A stretch of DNA of 64,000 bases. Source: Epichloe hybrida (lineage: Eukaryota; Ascomycota; Sordariomycetes; Hypocreales; Clavicipitaceae). The stretch lies in the NCBI GenBank assembly GCA_019022495.1, contig JAFEKR010000009.1, forward strand, positions 868,001 to 932,000, read 5' to 3'. Each line of letters starts with the position of its first letter. Position 1 is the first letter of the stretch. A program made the position numbers and the translations under genes. Shown here piece after piece: positions 1 through 11,441 of the stretch. The notes under the pieces are model-generated. The model did not search any database, was not told the DNA's origin, and worked only from the letters and a program-made list of their open reading frames with translations.

Positions 1-421
1 GCCGCCCTTGCACTTTCTTCATTCACGTTATTAAAAGTGCACGGCATCACTCCCCTCAGACTCATCTCTAAAGTAAAAGTATTCGGGACGAAGCGTTCTC
101 TCCCGCTGTTTTTCACGATTGGACTGCAATTTTGAGTCCAATTGTGGCGGGGAAAAAAATCATCCTTCTTGTTTGCTCACAAAAAGTCCAAGAGAAACAG
201 CTGGTTTTCTGGCGGCAGTGACGTAAACACTTCACATATGCTTCGCATCAGTTCACACCAACAGAGAAATGAATTCGAGGCTGAGGTAATCAAGCTGCGC
301 GAAGCATAAACAACTTTGTCGCCACGCTTCTAGTACAAGAGGCAACTCTTTGAAATTGCCAGCAACTTTGCGTATCTATTACGGCTTGACACCAGTTGCC
401 ATCGTCGCGAACGCTCTCAAG
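1..421. other. Upstream region of the RAD26 gene, no gene seen
   Basis: No coding region or RNA gene is recognisable here. The stretch should hold the promoter and leader of the RAD26-like gene that starts at 422 (or 350). Its left part may belong to a gene outside the window. Confidence 0.5.
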
Positions 422-3400
422 ATGGACTCTGACCCAGGGCAGCCTCACGGTGCCTCTGGCACAAACCGTGAATCACTGGTCGAAAAAGTGGTCATGGCTG
501 CACAGGAAGCGGTCGCAAAAGATACAGAGAGCGGGAAGCCAGAAGCAGACCCGAAAAGCATGACCGAGGAAGATGCCCTTAGGAATCTCACAGGCGCCGT
601 CAGAGACCAAAACGATTTAGAGCGAGATATTACTATACAAGCAAATGCGGCACTCATGGAAGCCGAAGATAAGAAGGACCAAAATCGAATAAGTAAACTA
701 GATGCCACAAGACAAAGACTGCAATCACAGCTTGAGAAGGAGCAAAAGAGGCTTGGGCGGGTAGCAGGTAATTCGTATCAGTCTCGGAACGTCCAGAAAG
801 AAATCGCAAACCTGGAAGAAGAACTTTCGCGAGTCTCAAATGATATCAGCGACTTCCAGGCACGGATTAATAAGAGACGTGAAGAGGACCCTTTGGACGA
901 CGCCGATCGACCCAAGTCCAAGAAGCTCCCGGGTGAGAGCCACCGCGACTATCTCATCAGGACTGGAAAGATCACACCTTTTGCCAAAATCGGTGGGTCT
1001 CGGCCGCAGGGCATAGGAGGACAACTCGCCGACACAATTTTGGAAGCAGAAGAAGAGGCTGCGGCGGAACAATTCAACCAAGACGTTCAAGGTCCAACCT
1101 CTCACCAACTCTTACGACGGCCAGGCTTTGCCGATGATGTGGCCGACAAGAAGGACAAGACTTCCAGAACTGTGGCGGAGAAAGAGTTTTCGCTACGACC
1201 ACGCAAGAAACAGAGAACAGGGCGAGAGCGTAGTTCGTCTGCGGACTTTGAGCCCAACGTAACATCAGGATCAGACTCTGAAGACGCCACGATCTGGCAA
1301 CAGGGAAACGAGGAAGACTTGATTCGTCAAGAACGTCGTAGGGCCAAGGCAAAGTCAAAGGGTCAACAATTTGAAGGCATCGATCTCAGCAAGCTGGATG
1401 ATGGTAATGAGGCGTTGTATAAACGACGATTGAGCGACTGGATTTCGAGACGAAGTCGAGCAAGGCGAGCAAAACGACAGGCAGCAGCTGGCGGACATGA
1501 CTATTCTCAAGTCGAAAGCGAAGACGAGGATGAGTGGACGAAACCATCACCCGACTATCCCGACCATTCCATTGATGACAATTTGAAGTTGCCTGGTGAT
1601 GTTCACCCGTCACTGTTCGGATACCAGAAAACTGGAGTGCAATGGCTTGCCGAGTTGCACAAGCAAGGTGTGGGAGGCATTATCGGCGACGAGATGGGAC
1701 TGGGTAAAACCGTACAACTCATTGCCTTCATTGCTGCATTGCATTACAGCAACAGGTTGAAGCGACCTGTAATTGTCGTCGCACCTGCTACATTGCTCCG
1801 GCAGTGGGTTGGCGAATTTCATCGTTGGTGGCCGCCTCTAAGGGTATCCATTCTACATTCATCTGGTAGTGGTATGATGAACCCTAGGTTGGAGGACGAT
1901 TATGACCTTGATCACTACCAGCCAGTTGCCAACAAGTCACATAGTGCCGCGCGAAGCATAGTCAAAGGGGTTGTGGACAAGGGCCACGTTCTTGTGACTA
2001 CTTACACCGGATTGCAAACTTACGCCGAGGAGCTGTTGCCCATAGAATGGGATTATGCCGTGCTTGATGAAGGGCACAAGATCCGGAACCCCAACGCGGA
2101 AATTACAGTGTCTTGCAAAGAGCTGAATACGCCCAATCGAGTCATACTCTCTGGCACCCCTGTGCAGAACAATCTTACTGAGCTATGGTCTTTGTTTGAC
2201 TTTATCTATCCCATGCGATTAGGTACACTTGTCAATTTCCGAGCGCAATTTGAAATCCCTATACGACAAGGTGGATATGCAAATGCGTCCAATCTTCAAG
2301 TGATGACCGCTGAAAAGTGTGCCGAGGCGCTCAAAGAGACAATAAGTGAATATCTTCTACAGCGTCTCAAGGTCGACGTGGCAGCTGATTTGCCTGAGAA
2401 AACTGAGCAAGTCTTGTTTTGCAAATTGACTGATGGCCAGCGGAAGGCTTATGAGACATTCATAGGCTCTGACGAGGTTTCAGCGATACTGAACAGAAGA
2501 CGACAATCGCTCTATGGAATTGATATCCTTCGCAAGATTTGCAACCATCCAGATTTGCTGGACAAGAGCTTAGGTGAAAAGCCTGGGTACGATTTTGGTA
2601 GCCCGAAACTTTCAGCCAAACTCCAACTTACCAAGGACCTGCTGCAAAAGGTGATGATACCAAACGGTCACAAGACGTTACTTTTCTCACAAGGAAAGCT
2701 CATGCTTAACATTATCGAAAAATGTATGCGCGACTGCGGAATAAGCTACGTTCGAATGGACGGAGAAACTCCAGTTGACCATAGACAACCGATGATCGAC
2801 AGATTCAATACTGATCCCTCAATTCATGTGTTTCTTATGACCACTCGAACTGGTGGCTTGGGCACGAACTTGACGGGTGCTGATCGAATCATCATCTTTG
2901 ATCCAGATTGGAATCCGTCCACCGACTTGCAAGCTCGTGAGAGGGCATGGAGATTGGGACAGAACAAGCCAGTCAAAATTTATCGATTGATGACAGAAGG
3001 CACAATCGAAGAAAAGATCTATCACCGACAAATTTTCAAACAGTTTATGACCAACAAAGTGCTCAAAGATCCGAAGCAGCGAAGTTCTTACGACTTGTCC
3101 GACTTGTACGATTTGTTCACCTACAATACTGGTGACGCAGCAGCAGCCCAGCGGAGTAACGTATTCAAGGGCGCTGAATTAGAGATATCTTCAAAAGGTG
3201 ACAAGAACAACCTTTCTGGCAAGAAGTCGGCATCGGTTGACAGCGCGAGGGCAAATGACAAAGACATTGAGACGCAAGAGCTGCAGAAGATGAAAGTAGT
3301 GACAGCTATGGAGGATTTCCAGGAAGATGAATTTGTTCAAGATGAGAGACGCATGCTTGAGGGTATATTTTCGCGATCGGTCAACAGCGCTTACGATCAT

Positions 3401-3919
3401 GAGCAGATTGTAAATGGAGCTCAAAAAGCCAAAGCCGACATGAGCGTTCTGCGTCAAGAAGCGAACCAGGTAGCCCGCCAAGCAGCAGCTCACCTCAAAC
3501 ACGCCGCCAAGGAAGCTCGCAATATCCCGATTGGAACGGTGACATGGACCGGAGAAGTTGGCTCGGGAGGACGTCCAGGCGGCAGTAGACGTCGTGGAGG
3601 ACCAAGCTCTGCTGGCATCATGAGCAACTTGGCAAATCGACAAGGGTTAGATGCTGGCGGCGCAGGCAGTTCTCGCTCTGGGACGCCCACTGTTGACAAA
3701 AATCTAAAAGCAAAGGACTTTATGGTCATGATCGAAGCGTTCATAAAGAGGCACGGGGGACGGGTTCCCAGCAAGATGCTCGTTGATCATTTCAACACTT
3801 ACTGCCCTGGGAAAAAACAAAGTGATGAATTTAAGATTGCTTTGGATAGAACTGCGGTCCTGAACAAGACTGGTGGTGCAGGACGAGGCATGTGGACACT
3901 TAAACCAGGAATCAAATGA
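422..3919 (+). CDS. RAD26: DNA repair SNF2-family ATPase, Rad26/CSB (ERCC6) homologue
   Basis: This is a Swi2/Snf2 translocase of the Rad26/CSB class, which acts in the nucleus in transcription-coupled nucleotide excision repair at stalled RNA polymerase II. The single uninterrupted frame gives 1165 residues from the methionine at 422; a further in-frame start exists at 350 and would add 24 residues. The N-terminal third is charged and coiled-coil-like. The ATPase core shows motif I GDEMGLGKT near residue 423, the DEGH box near 549, SGTPVQNN, and the C-terminal helicase lobe with TTRTGGLGTNLTGAD and the arginine-finger motif RAWRLGQ near 840. The C-terminal tail (about the last 70 residues, KDFMVMIEAFIKRHGGRVPS onward) resembles the conserved CSB C-terminal domain. 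The length fits fungal Rad26. I chose 422 because the residues after it look like a normal fungal N terminus, but I cannot exclude 350. Confidence 0.93.
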   Translation: MDSDPGQPHGASGTNRESLVEKVVMAAQEAVAKDTESGKPEADPKSMTEEDALRNLTGAVRDQNDLERDITIQANAALMEAEDKKDQNRISKLDATRQRLQSQLEKEQKRLGRVAGNSYQSRNVQKEIANLEEELSRVSNDISDFQARINKRREEDPLDDADRPKSKKLPGESHRDYLIRTGKITPFAKIGGSRPQGIGGQLADTILEAEEEAAAEQFNQDVQGPTSHQLLRRPGFADDVADKKDKTSRTVAEKEFSLRPRKKQRTGRERSSSADFEPNVTSGSDSEDATIWQQGNEEDLIRQERRRAKAKSKGQQFEGIDLSKLDDGNEALYKRRLSDWISRRSRARRAKRQAAAGGHDYSQVESEDEDEWTKPSPDYPDHSIDDNLKLPGDVHPSLFGYQKTGVQWLAELHKQGVGGIIGDEMGLGKTVQLIAFIAALHYSNRLKRPVIVVAPATLLRQWVGEFHRWWPPLRVSILHSSGSGMMNPRLEDDYDLDHYQPVANKSHSAARSIVKGVVDKGHVLVTTYTGLQTYAEELLPIEWDYAVLDEGHKIRNPNAEITVSCKELNTPNRVILSGTPVQNNLTELWSLFDFIYPMRLGTLVNFRAQFEIPIRQGGYANASNLQVMTAEKCAEALKETISEYLLQRLKVDVAADLPEKTEQVLFCKLTDGQRKAYETFIGSDEVSAILNRRRQSLYGIDILRKICNHPDLLDKSLGEKPGYDFGSPKLSAKLQLTKDLLQKVMIPNGHKTLLFSQGKLMLNIIEKCMRDCGISYVRMDGETPVDHRQPMIDRFNTDPSIHVFLMTTRTGGLGTNLTGADRIIIFDPDWNPSTDLQARERAWRLGQNKPVKIYRLMTEGTIEEKIYHRQIFKQFMTNKVLKDPKQRSSYDLSDLYDLFTYNTGDAAAAQRSNVFKGAELEISSKGDKNNLSGKKSASVDSARANDKDIETQELQKMKVVTAMEDFQEDEFVQDERRMLEGIFSRSVNSAYDHEQIVNGAQKAKADMSVLRQEANQVARQAAAHLKHAAKEARNIPIGTVTWTGEVGSGGRPGGSRRRGGPSSAGIMSNLANRQGLDAGGAGSSRSGTPTVDKNLKAKDFMVMIEAFIKRHGGRVPSKMLVDHFNTYCPGKKQSDEFKIALDRTAVLNKTGGAGRGMWTLKPGIK

Positions 3920-4328
3920 GAGAAATTGTCGATGGAACTGGATCTCTGCTGGGCTGTTCACTATTAGCGTGGAGTATTGGTATAGTTTAATCAGAATGAA
4001 GTTTTGCGTAAGACGATTGGCAGGACCAAGTACGAGGTTAACACGTTTCCAGGATACGTGTGTCGAGACTGAGCGACACATTTACACGGACAACAGTTTT
4101 GATAATGGGACTCGGATGAATACTGTTCATGGCCTGCTTCGGGCGGCGAAATCATATCCGTCTACCTAGCAGCTCGCCTAAACACCCACTAATCGGATAT
4201 GACAGAGCACAGTAGAATGGAGACCAGGCACTATGGCCGTTCCCCTCGTTTTTTTCTCAACGCCAAAGAGAAACCAGGTAGCGAAAATTCCAGTCCAAAC
4301 CAAGCCAAGTCCATCGCCATGACGTCGC
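3920..4328. other. Convergent 3' intergenic region between RAD26 and RPS14
   Basis: The RAD26 and RPS14 reading frames end towards each other across this 409-base stretch. It should hold both 3' untranslated regions. No additional gene is visible. Confidence 0.5.
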
Positions 4329-5068
<740 letters not shown>

Positions 5069-5427
5069 TTTGAATCGGTCTGGTTTCTCGATACTGGCAG
5101 TTGGAAATGAAGAACCAATTTCTCTACGCAATTGTCGCGATAGGCGCCATGTTGGTGTGGATTGGCGGGCGGGAAGCTAGAGGCGGTGGATCATGGCAGG
5201 AAATGTAAAGATTTTTGTGTGTGTGGACTGCTCCAAAACCCTACCCTAGCTGAAATTTGGTGGAAACGGGGAAAAAGAAGCCCACTTTTGCGCCAAGCCG
5301 TCCCACCCAGAGAGACAGAGGAGGTGGGGAAAAAAAAAAAAACCTGCCGACATCTGGCTGCGTCCCTTTCTTCTCTCCCCATCCACGCCAATACTAACCG
5401 ACTCCCGTTCAACAGCCAGTCGCAACA
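5069..5427. promoter_or_regulatory. Bidirectional ribosomal protein promoter (RPS14 / RPL7)
   Basis: This 359-base stretch separates the start codons of two divergent ribosomal protein genes, so it must hold both promoters and both leaders. It contains one ACCCTACCCTA element (listed separately), an A-rich run at about 5329-5342, and pyrimidine-rich sequence next to the RPL7 start codon, a common feature of fungal ribosomal protein leaders. Transcription start sites cannot be placed from sequence alone. Confidence 0.7.
5237..5249 (+). promoter_or_regulatory. HomolE / telobox-like element AACCCTACCCTAG
   Basis: The sequence AACCCTACCCTAG contains ACCCTACCCT, the HomolE element known from fission yeast ribosomal protein promoters. 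It also resembles the AACCCTA telomere-like sites bound by Tbf1-type factors at ribosomal protein genes in several fungi. It sits near the middle of the RPS14/RPL7 divergent promoter, where such an element is expected. The motif is seen directly; its activity here is inferred. Confidence 0.6.
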
Positions 5428-6933
5428 ATGGGTGCCACGTATGTTAATCCTCCTTGAACGCTTCGATCATGGACATCGGTCCCGGTGTCGAGTTCTGTTG
5501 CAGATTGTTCGTGGTCCTCTCGCTGGACAGGAAATCTTGTTCTCTCATCTTCCCACGAGGAATGGTGAGATTGAAGATCCCGTCAGCTCGATCTCTCTTG
5601 GACATCTCCCTCTGTTGCTCAGGCTTGGAACATTAGCTTGCGAACTGAGAGATGATGAACGAGGTGTTGGAGATGAAGAATTGATGCCAATTTTTCGCTC
5701 TTAAATTCATTGTTGCTCGAATGAACCGATAGCTTTGGTAGTAGGTTGGAATATACCTCGGACCAAAACGTTCTTGCGACTGTTTTCTCCTAAGCTTAAC
5801 GCTCGGGGTTGTTGTTGGATGAGTACTCGCAGCCAGGAATCTCAATGGTCAAGATTTTTTGCCGAGCTCCCTACCTCGCGATACTCACCGATTAAATTCA
5901 AATTCGAGTCAGCCAAAGCGGAGAATGTCGCGCTTCAGCTACAGTTCTCGCACCGGCGCTCTTGTTCATACCTTGGAGTATGCCGGACCTCGTATTAATC
6001 TGACTTTGCTTGGCAGTACCGTTCCCACCAACGACCAGATCTTGGTCCCTGAGACCCTTCTCAAGAAGCGCAAGTCTCAGGAGAAGGCTCGCGCTGAGCG
6101 CACTGATGCTATCAAGAAGAGAAAAGCTGTACGTATATCTTCTTTGGAATTCTCTGGCATTATGATGTACAACATATCCATCAACTAGACATAGTCGATG
6201 CTGTTGATTTTTTATACCTTCTTTCGGGTCTGATACAAGCCGATTCAAATCACCATTTTACGCATTGAATTGGTCTAAATTTTACTGACTTTCCATCATC
6301 CAAAAGGCCAACAAGGAAAAGCGCGGCGTCATCTTCAAGCGTGCCGAGAAGTACGTCAAGGAGTACCGTGATGCTGAGCGTGAGAAGATCCGCCTTCACC
6401 GCGTCGCCAAGAAGAACGACTCCGCCTACATCCCCGCTGAGTCCAAGTTGATTTTCGTCGTCCGTATCAAAGGTATCAACAAGATGCCCCCCAAGCCCCG
6501 CAAAACTCTTCAGCTCCTTCGTCTTCTCCAAATCAACAACGGTGTGTTCATCAAGACCACCAAGGCCATCACCGAGATGTTGAAGATTGTGGAGCCCTGG
6601 GTTGCCTACGGTTACCCCAACTTGAAGACTGTCAAGGAGCTCATCTACAAGCGCGGTTACTGCAAGGTGAACAAGCAGCGCACTGCCCTGACTGATAACT
6701 CCATCATCGAGGAGTCTCTCGGCAAGTACGGCATTGTCTGCATGGAGGATCTCGTTCACGAGATCTACACCGTCGGCCCCAACTTCAAGCAGGCCTCCAA
6801 CTTCCTGTGGCCCTTCAAGCTCTCCAACCCCACTGGTGGCTTCCGTCCTCGCAAGTTCAAGCACTTCATCGAGGGTGGTGATCTTGGCAACCGTGAGGAG
6901 CACATCAACGCTCTCGTTCGCAAGATGAACTAG
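5428..6933 (+). CDS. RPL7: 60S ribosomal protein L7 (uL30)
   Basis: This is large-subunit ribosomal protein uL30. Three exons join in frame: 5428-5438 (a tiny first exon of 11 coding bases), 6017-6128 and 6307-6933, giving 249 residues, the usual length for eukaryotic L7. The joined N terminus reads [20 protein letters not shown], and the body contains [20 protein letters not shown] and [14 protein letters not shown], which are highly diagnostic; it ends ALVRKMN. The first exon was chosen because only this ATG, with its GTATGT donor, reads into the conserved TVPTNDQ start through the acceptor at 6016. Intron 1 is unusually long (578 bases). Intron 2 (6129-6306) hosts a box C/D snoRNA. The gene is divergent from RPS14. 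Confidence 0.95.
6155..6242 (+). ncRNA. Box C/D snoRNA in RPL7 intron 2, snR39/snR39b-like (predicted target LSU Gm805)
   Basis: Inside RPL7 intron 2 there is a C box ATGATGT at 6162-6168 and a D box CTGA at 6230-6233. Directly upstream of the D box lies the guide ACCTTCTTTCGGGT. It pairs over ten continuous bases with the conserved large-subunit rRNA stretch ACCCGAAAGA, and over more beyond one mismatch. The fifth base upstream of the D box faces the G of CCCGAAAG, which is G805 in yeast numbering; yeast snR39b directs 2'-O-methylation at that site. A short GGC/GCC stem (6156-6158 with 6239-6241) can close the ends. In yeast, RPL7 introns host the related snoRNAs snR39 and snR59, so the host gene matches as well. 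The ends are approximate. Confidence 0.8.
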
Positions 6934-7353
6934 ATTAGTCATGTAAAAAACTGACGAATCCTCCACAAATGGACTGGGTTTTGGAACGGGCAAAATGAAA
7001 TTTTTTTATGGCATGGTTGCTCGGCGTTCCGTACATGAAAAGGTTGCATGTAATTGATATCCTGGAAGAATGACACAGACCAGTTCCACATGCCAATCGT
7101 GATTTCTCCATTCGTGACACAGCATGAGTGTACAGCACGCTGAACCGAAAAAGCATTCATAAATACGTGCATTCCAAGCACCTGATGCACCAGCGGCAAG
7201 GGACAGCTCCTCCCAACGTGATGATGGACCGAATTGATATGTGCATGAGTAGAGCTAGGCTATGCTTGCCCACCTCCCTCTATTGCCCGATGCTTCACAG
7301 TTTCAAAGATCTGCATTCCTTTTTATGCCTCCCAGACGGTATAGCAAGCCGCG
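6934..7353. other. Convergent 3' intergenic region between RPL7 and ISA2
   Basis: The stretch lies between two genes that end towards each other and should contain their 3' untranslated regions. No coding region is evident. Confidence 0.5.
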
Positions 7354-8256
7354 TTACATCTTGATATCAAAACTTGTACCACATCCACAGCTGCTCGTTG
7401 CGTACGGATTATCCACAATCTTAAACTGAGATCCAATCAACTCCATAGTGAAGTCTACCTTGCTGCCTTTGAGCAAATCCAAGGACGGCTCGTCTAAGAT
7501 GATTTTAGCGTTCATCGGGGAAGGTGAACTAGACTCTTCGCCATCCGGGGAGAACTGGAAGATCGTATCGTCGTCGTTTACAACAGCTGACCACTCTGCT
7601 GAATCTTTGGCAGGGATCGTAACGAGGCCCATGAGGTATTGAAATCCATGGCAGCCGCCACTTTCAACTTGTATGCGAAGCGCCAGATTCGGATTATTGT
7701 CCTTCTTCATGATTTCTGACAGTCGCTGCCAGGTAATGAGTTAGCTCATTGCCCCTGAAGCACATTCCATAGCATGAGTGTGTACCTTTGCTGCCCTAGG
7801 CGTTATCTCCAGCATCATTTTGTTACCATCTTCATCGGTCCGCGGATTCAAAACGCACGTCGTGGCTCGTTGACTAGCTGTGATTGCAAAGGTTCTTCTT
7901 TGTGGTTGTTGTCCGGAAGAGGTGATTGCGAGTTTCCGTATTAAGTAGCATGTGGTAAGGTGATGGCTCGACGAGTGAAGAGGAAATGCAGTATGGGCAT
8001 TCGTCTTGGTAATGGCTCGCGGGAGCAAGAACTCAAGAGGGGCAGATGATTGAGTGGCAGCTGTTGAGCAGCCGCGCTTTGCGATGCGTATGAACGACCT
8101 GGCGGCCGATGCGCCTTTTGCACAGCCCAGACTGGCCATCGCAATAGATTTGCGACAGCAGATGATCTGTCTCAGGAGTGGTCGCTGGTAGTGATGTTGT
8201 TGGAAAGTCGAGCTGGTAATCCATAGTTGCTGAGAAATCAATTTGGTGCCAGTCAC
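7354..8256 (-). CDS. ISA2: Mitochondrial iron-sulfur cluster assembly protein Isa2 (A-type carrier)
   Basis: This is an A-type iron-sulfur carrier of the HesB/ISCA family, acting in the mitochondrial matrix in maturation of [4Fe-4S] proteins with Isa1 and Iba57. Two exons, 8256-7786 and 7725-7354, join as ITPRAAK/RLSEIMKKDNNP. The conserved cysteines are present: VESGGCHGF and the C-terminal pair in SCGCGTSF. The N-terminal part is rich in Arg, Ser and Ala and looks like a mitochondrial presequence. The first in-frame ATG at 8256 gives 280 residues. A second methionine at 8139 (followed by ASLGCAKGASAARSFIRIAK) gives 241 residues and also looks like a targeting peptide, so the start is uncertain. 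The 60-base intron begins GTACAC and ends GCAG. The gene is divergent from eIF3c. Confidence 0.9.
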
Positions 8257-8660
8257 CGTCTCCCGCCATCAGCCGACCCGTTCTTGGTACGCAGCTGGAT
8301 TGATAATGGCTCGACATTTATTATCAGTGGCCAGGCAGTGAACTGATATCAGTCGGATGGAAAAACACAGAGACCGACCAGCTGACATAATCGCCCACAA
8401 AATCGTGGTGGGCCGCTCCTTTTTGAGTCAGGGGAGGGAGGGGGCTACAGCGCCTGCGCCTGTGCAGCTGCTCCTTTGGCTGTGACTCTTTTCGCTAAGC
8501 CCCAAGTTGAGCGCCCCACCTCCCACCAAAAATCATCAATTTTCGACCCTCACGAGCCAGACTCGATTCCTGACCCCGCGCATCATAACTTCCCCCTCGA
8601 ACCCGTCGAGGCGACACGTATTCGACCGAGGAATAGCGTCAAGAGAAATATTCGCCCACC
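8257..8660. promoter_or_regulatory. Divergent promoter region between ISA2 and NIP1
   Basis: 404 bases separate the two start codons, so both promoters should lie here. The part next to NIP1 is C-rich (from about 8500), consistent with a pyrimidine-rich leader. No specific factor site was identified. Confidence 0.5.
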
Positions 8661-11441
8661 ATGTCTCGATTTTTCCGTGGTGGAGAGGACAGCTCCAGCG
8701 ACAGCTCCTCTGACGAGGAGGAGCTTTACTCCGACGAGGAGCAGCAGCAGAAGCAGCAGCAGGGCATGACCAAGGATGACTCCGACGACTCCGACGACAT
8801 GGATGACTCTGATGACAGCGACGATTCTTCCAGCGATGACGAGGCCGGTGGTGCCAACCGTTTCTTGAGGGACGCCGCGTCAGACAGTGATAGTGAGGAG
8901 GAAGATGTCCGAGCCAAGGTCAAGAGTGCAAAGGACAAGCGTCTTGACGAACTTGACGCCTCGATCAGGCAGATAGAGAACGGACAGAAGAATGGCGACT
9001 GGACTTTGATCTCAGCTGGTACGTGGTGAAATTGTTGTGTTGGAAAGGCACTGAGTAAAGGAGGGCCCTTTATTATCATCGTCGAGCATGTACGAGGGTT
9101 GTTGCTAACAAATATCCCGTGCTCCAGAATTCGACAAACTCAACCGGCAAGTCAGTCGCATGCACGACGGCCGCAAGACCCCCAAAACTTATATCCGAAT
9201 CATCGCCGAGTTGGAGGATTTCATGAACGAAGCCTTGGCCAAACAAAAGGTCACACCCAAGAAAATGAATGCCACCCAAGCACGTGGCCTCAACGCTGTC
9301 AAGCAAAAAATCAAGAAGTCAAGCAAAGAGTACCAGACCGAAATCGATGCTTACAAAGCAGACAAGGATGGCTTCATGGAGTCCGAGGACGAGGAGCCGG
9401 AGCCAGTTGCCAAGCCTAAGAAGGTCGTTCGAATCGAAGACGACCTTGCCCTAGCTGAGGAATTTGCTGATGATGGCTTTGCTACTGTTGGAAAGGGTGG
9501 TCGCGCTCTTCAATATACTCCTGAGAGCATTTTTAAGCACCTGCGCGGTATCATGGAGTCTCGTGGCAAGAAGAACACGGATCGTCTTGAGCAGATCAAG
9601 GTGATGGAGAAGCTTGGCGAAATTGCGAACACACCCTACCAGCAAATTCGTGTTTTGCTTGCCATCGTATCTGCTCGTTTTGATCTCAGTGCCGGCACCT
9701 CCAACGTCATGCCGCTGGAGCATTGGAAGGCTGCTGAGAAAGAATTGTCTACTCTGTTGACCGTTCTCGACAAGAATCGGGATCAATACGTGGTTGTTGA
9801 GAACGTCGAGGAGTGGGATGATGATGAGAAGCCTCCCAGTCTTCAGCCTGGCGAGAAGTATATCAAAGTTGCTGGCAGCGTGGTCTCATATGTCGAGAGA
9901 CTGGATGATGAGCTGGTGCGCTCCCTGCAGAGCATTGACCCCCATACTTCTGAGTACATCGAGCGTCTCCAAGACGAGGGCTCTTTGTACAACATCATCT
10001 TCCGCGGTCAGTTGTACTACGAGGACCTCCTAAGGGATGAATCGCTGGAGATCTCTCAAGAAAGCGTCAACCGTATTGTCATGCGACGTCTTGAACACGT
10101 CTACTTCAAGGTAGAAACAAACCCCTTGTCAATCAACAACAATCCACGGGCAAATCTGTATGCTAATCAGATATATAGCCCGCCCAAGTCGTCAAGACCT
10201 TTGAGGAGAATTGCGCAAAGGCTGCCGGTGACAAAGTTGACTCTGTCATCACCCCTCGCGCCAAATCTGAGGATGCTAACGATCTGGTCAACATCCTCTG
10301 CAACTACCTGTTCAACAACAGTGACGGCATTATTCGTGCCCGTGCCATGTTGTCCCAGGTTTACTTCCTTGCTCTTCATGGGGAGTACTACAAGGCTCGT
10401 GACATGATGCTCATGTCCCACTTGCAAGACACCATACCCAATTTCGACGTGCAGTCTCAGATCCTCTACAACCGAACCCTTGTCCAGGTTGGCTTGTGTG
10501 CGTTCCGCAAGGGTCTCATTTACGATGCTCAGAACACCCTCCAGGACATCTGTGGCTCTGGCCGTCAAAAGGAACTGTTGGCTCAGGGTGTTATGATGCA
10601 AAGATACAGCCAAGTAACCCCCGAGCAGGAGCGCTTGGAGAAGCAGCGTCAGCTGCCCTTCCACATGCACATCAACCTAGAGCTTTTGGAGTGCGTATAT
10701 CTGACCTGCAGCATGCTTCTCGAGATTCCTCTGCTGGCCCAGACCGGATCGTCTCCTGATGTCAGGAAGCGTGTCATCAGCAAGACCTACAGACGTATGC
10801 TCGAGTACCACGAGAGACAAATATTCACTGGACCCCCAGAGAACACAAGAGACCACGTCATGCAGGCGTCCAAGGCTCTTGCCGCTGGCGAGTGGAAGAA
10901 GTCGACCACTTTCATCCACAGCATCAAGATTTGGGAATTGATGCCCAATGCCGAGGACATCAAGGAAATGCTTTCCAAGCAGATCCAAGAGGAAGGGCTC
11001 CGTACATACTTGTTTACCTACGCCCCTTTCTATGACACATTGGCTCTCGAAACACTCAGCTCCATGTTTGAGCTGGAGGGTGCCAAGACCGCCGCCATCG
11101 TCAGCAAGATGATCAGCCATGAAGAGCTGGCCGCTTCTCTCGACCAGGTCACCAACAACGTCATCTTCCGCAAGGGTGTTGAATTGAGTCGCCTGCAATC
11201 CTTGGCCTTGACCCTCTCTGACAAAGCCAGTGCTCTCATCGAGACCAACGAGCGAACCCTCGAACAGCGCACCCAAGGCACGTCTAACGCTTTCGAGCGA
11301 CAAGGAGGCCGTGGACGTGGTGGACGTGGTGGCGGCCGAGGAGGTGGTCGAGGAGGTGCTCGCACGGGCGGAAACCCCCAGAGGCAAGCCGGTGGAACTC
11401 AGTTCACTGGCGGTGCTTTGGGAGCTGCCGTACGGGGTTAA
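8661..11441 (+). CDS. NIP1: Eukaryotic translation initiation factor 3 subunit C (eIF3c / Nip1)
   Basis: This is the eIF3c core subunit, which binds the 40S ribosome and contacts eIF1 and eIF5 in the pre-initiation complex. Three exons, 8661-9018, 9128-10110 and 10179-11441, join in frame to 867 residues. The protein begins [20 protein letters not shown] and continues into an acidic Ser/Asp-rich segment with many CK2-like sites, as in Nip1. The central part contains [20 protein letters not shown] across the second junction, and the PCI domain covers roughly residues 630-800. The C terminus is a glycine/arginine-rich tail ([18 protein letters not shown]), typical of filamentous fungal eIF3c. 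The second intron shows a TGCTAATC branch point before ATATAG. Confidence 0.95.

Noticed and set aside
5540..5740. Possible second box C/D snoRNA in RPL7 intron 1 (ATGATGA at 5652, CTGA at 5645, partial fits to 18S rRNA)
   Set aside because: No CTGA lies at a proper distance downstream of the C box, and the partial 18S matches have internal mismatches and the wrong distance to a D box.
6250..6993. 247-codon minus-strand frame opposite RPL7
   Set aside because: Antisense shadow; composition mirrors the L7 coding sequence.
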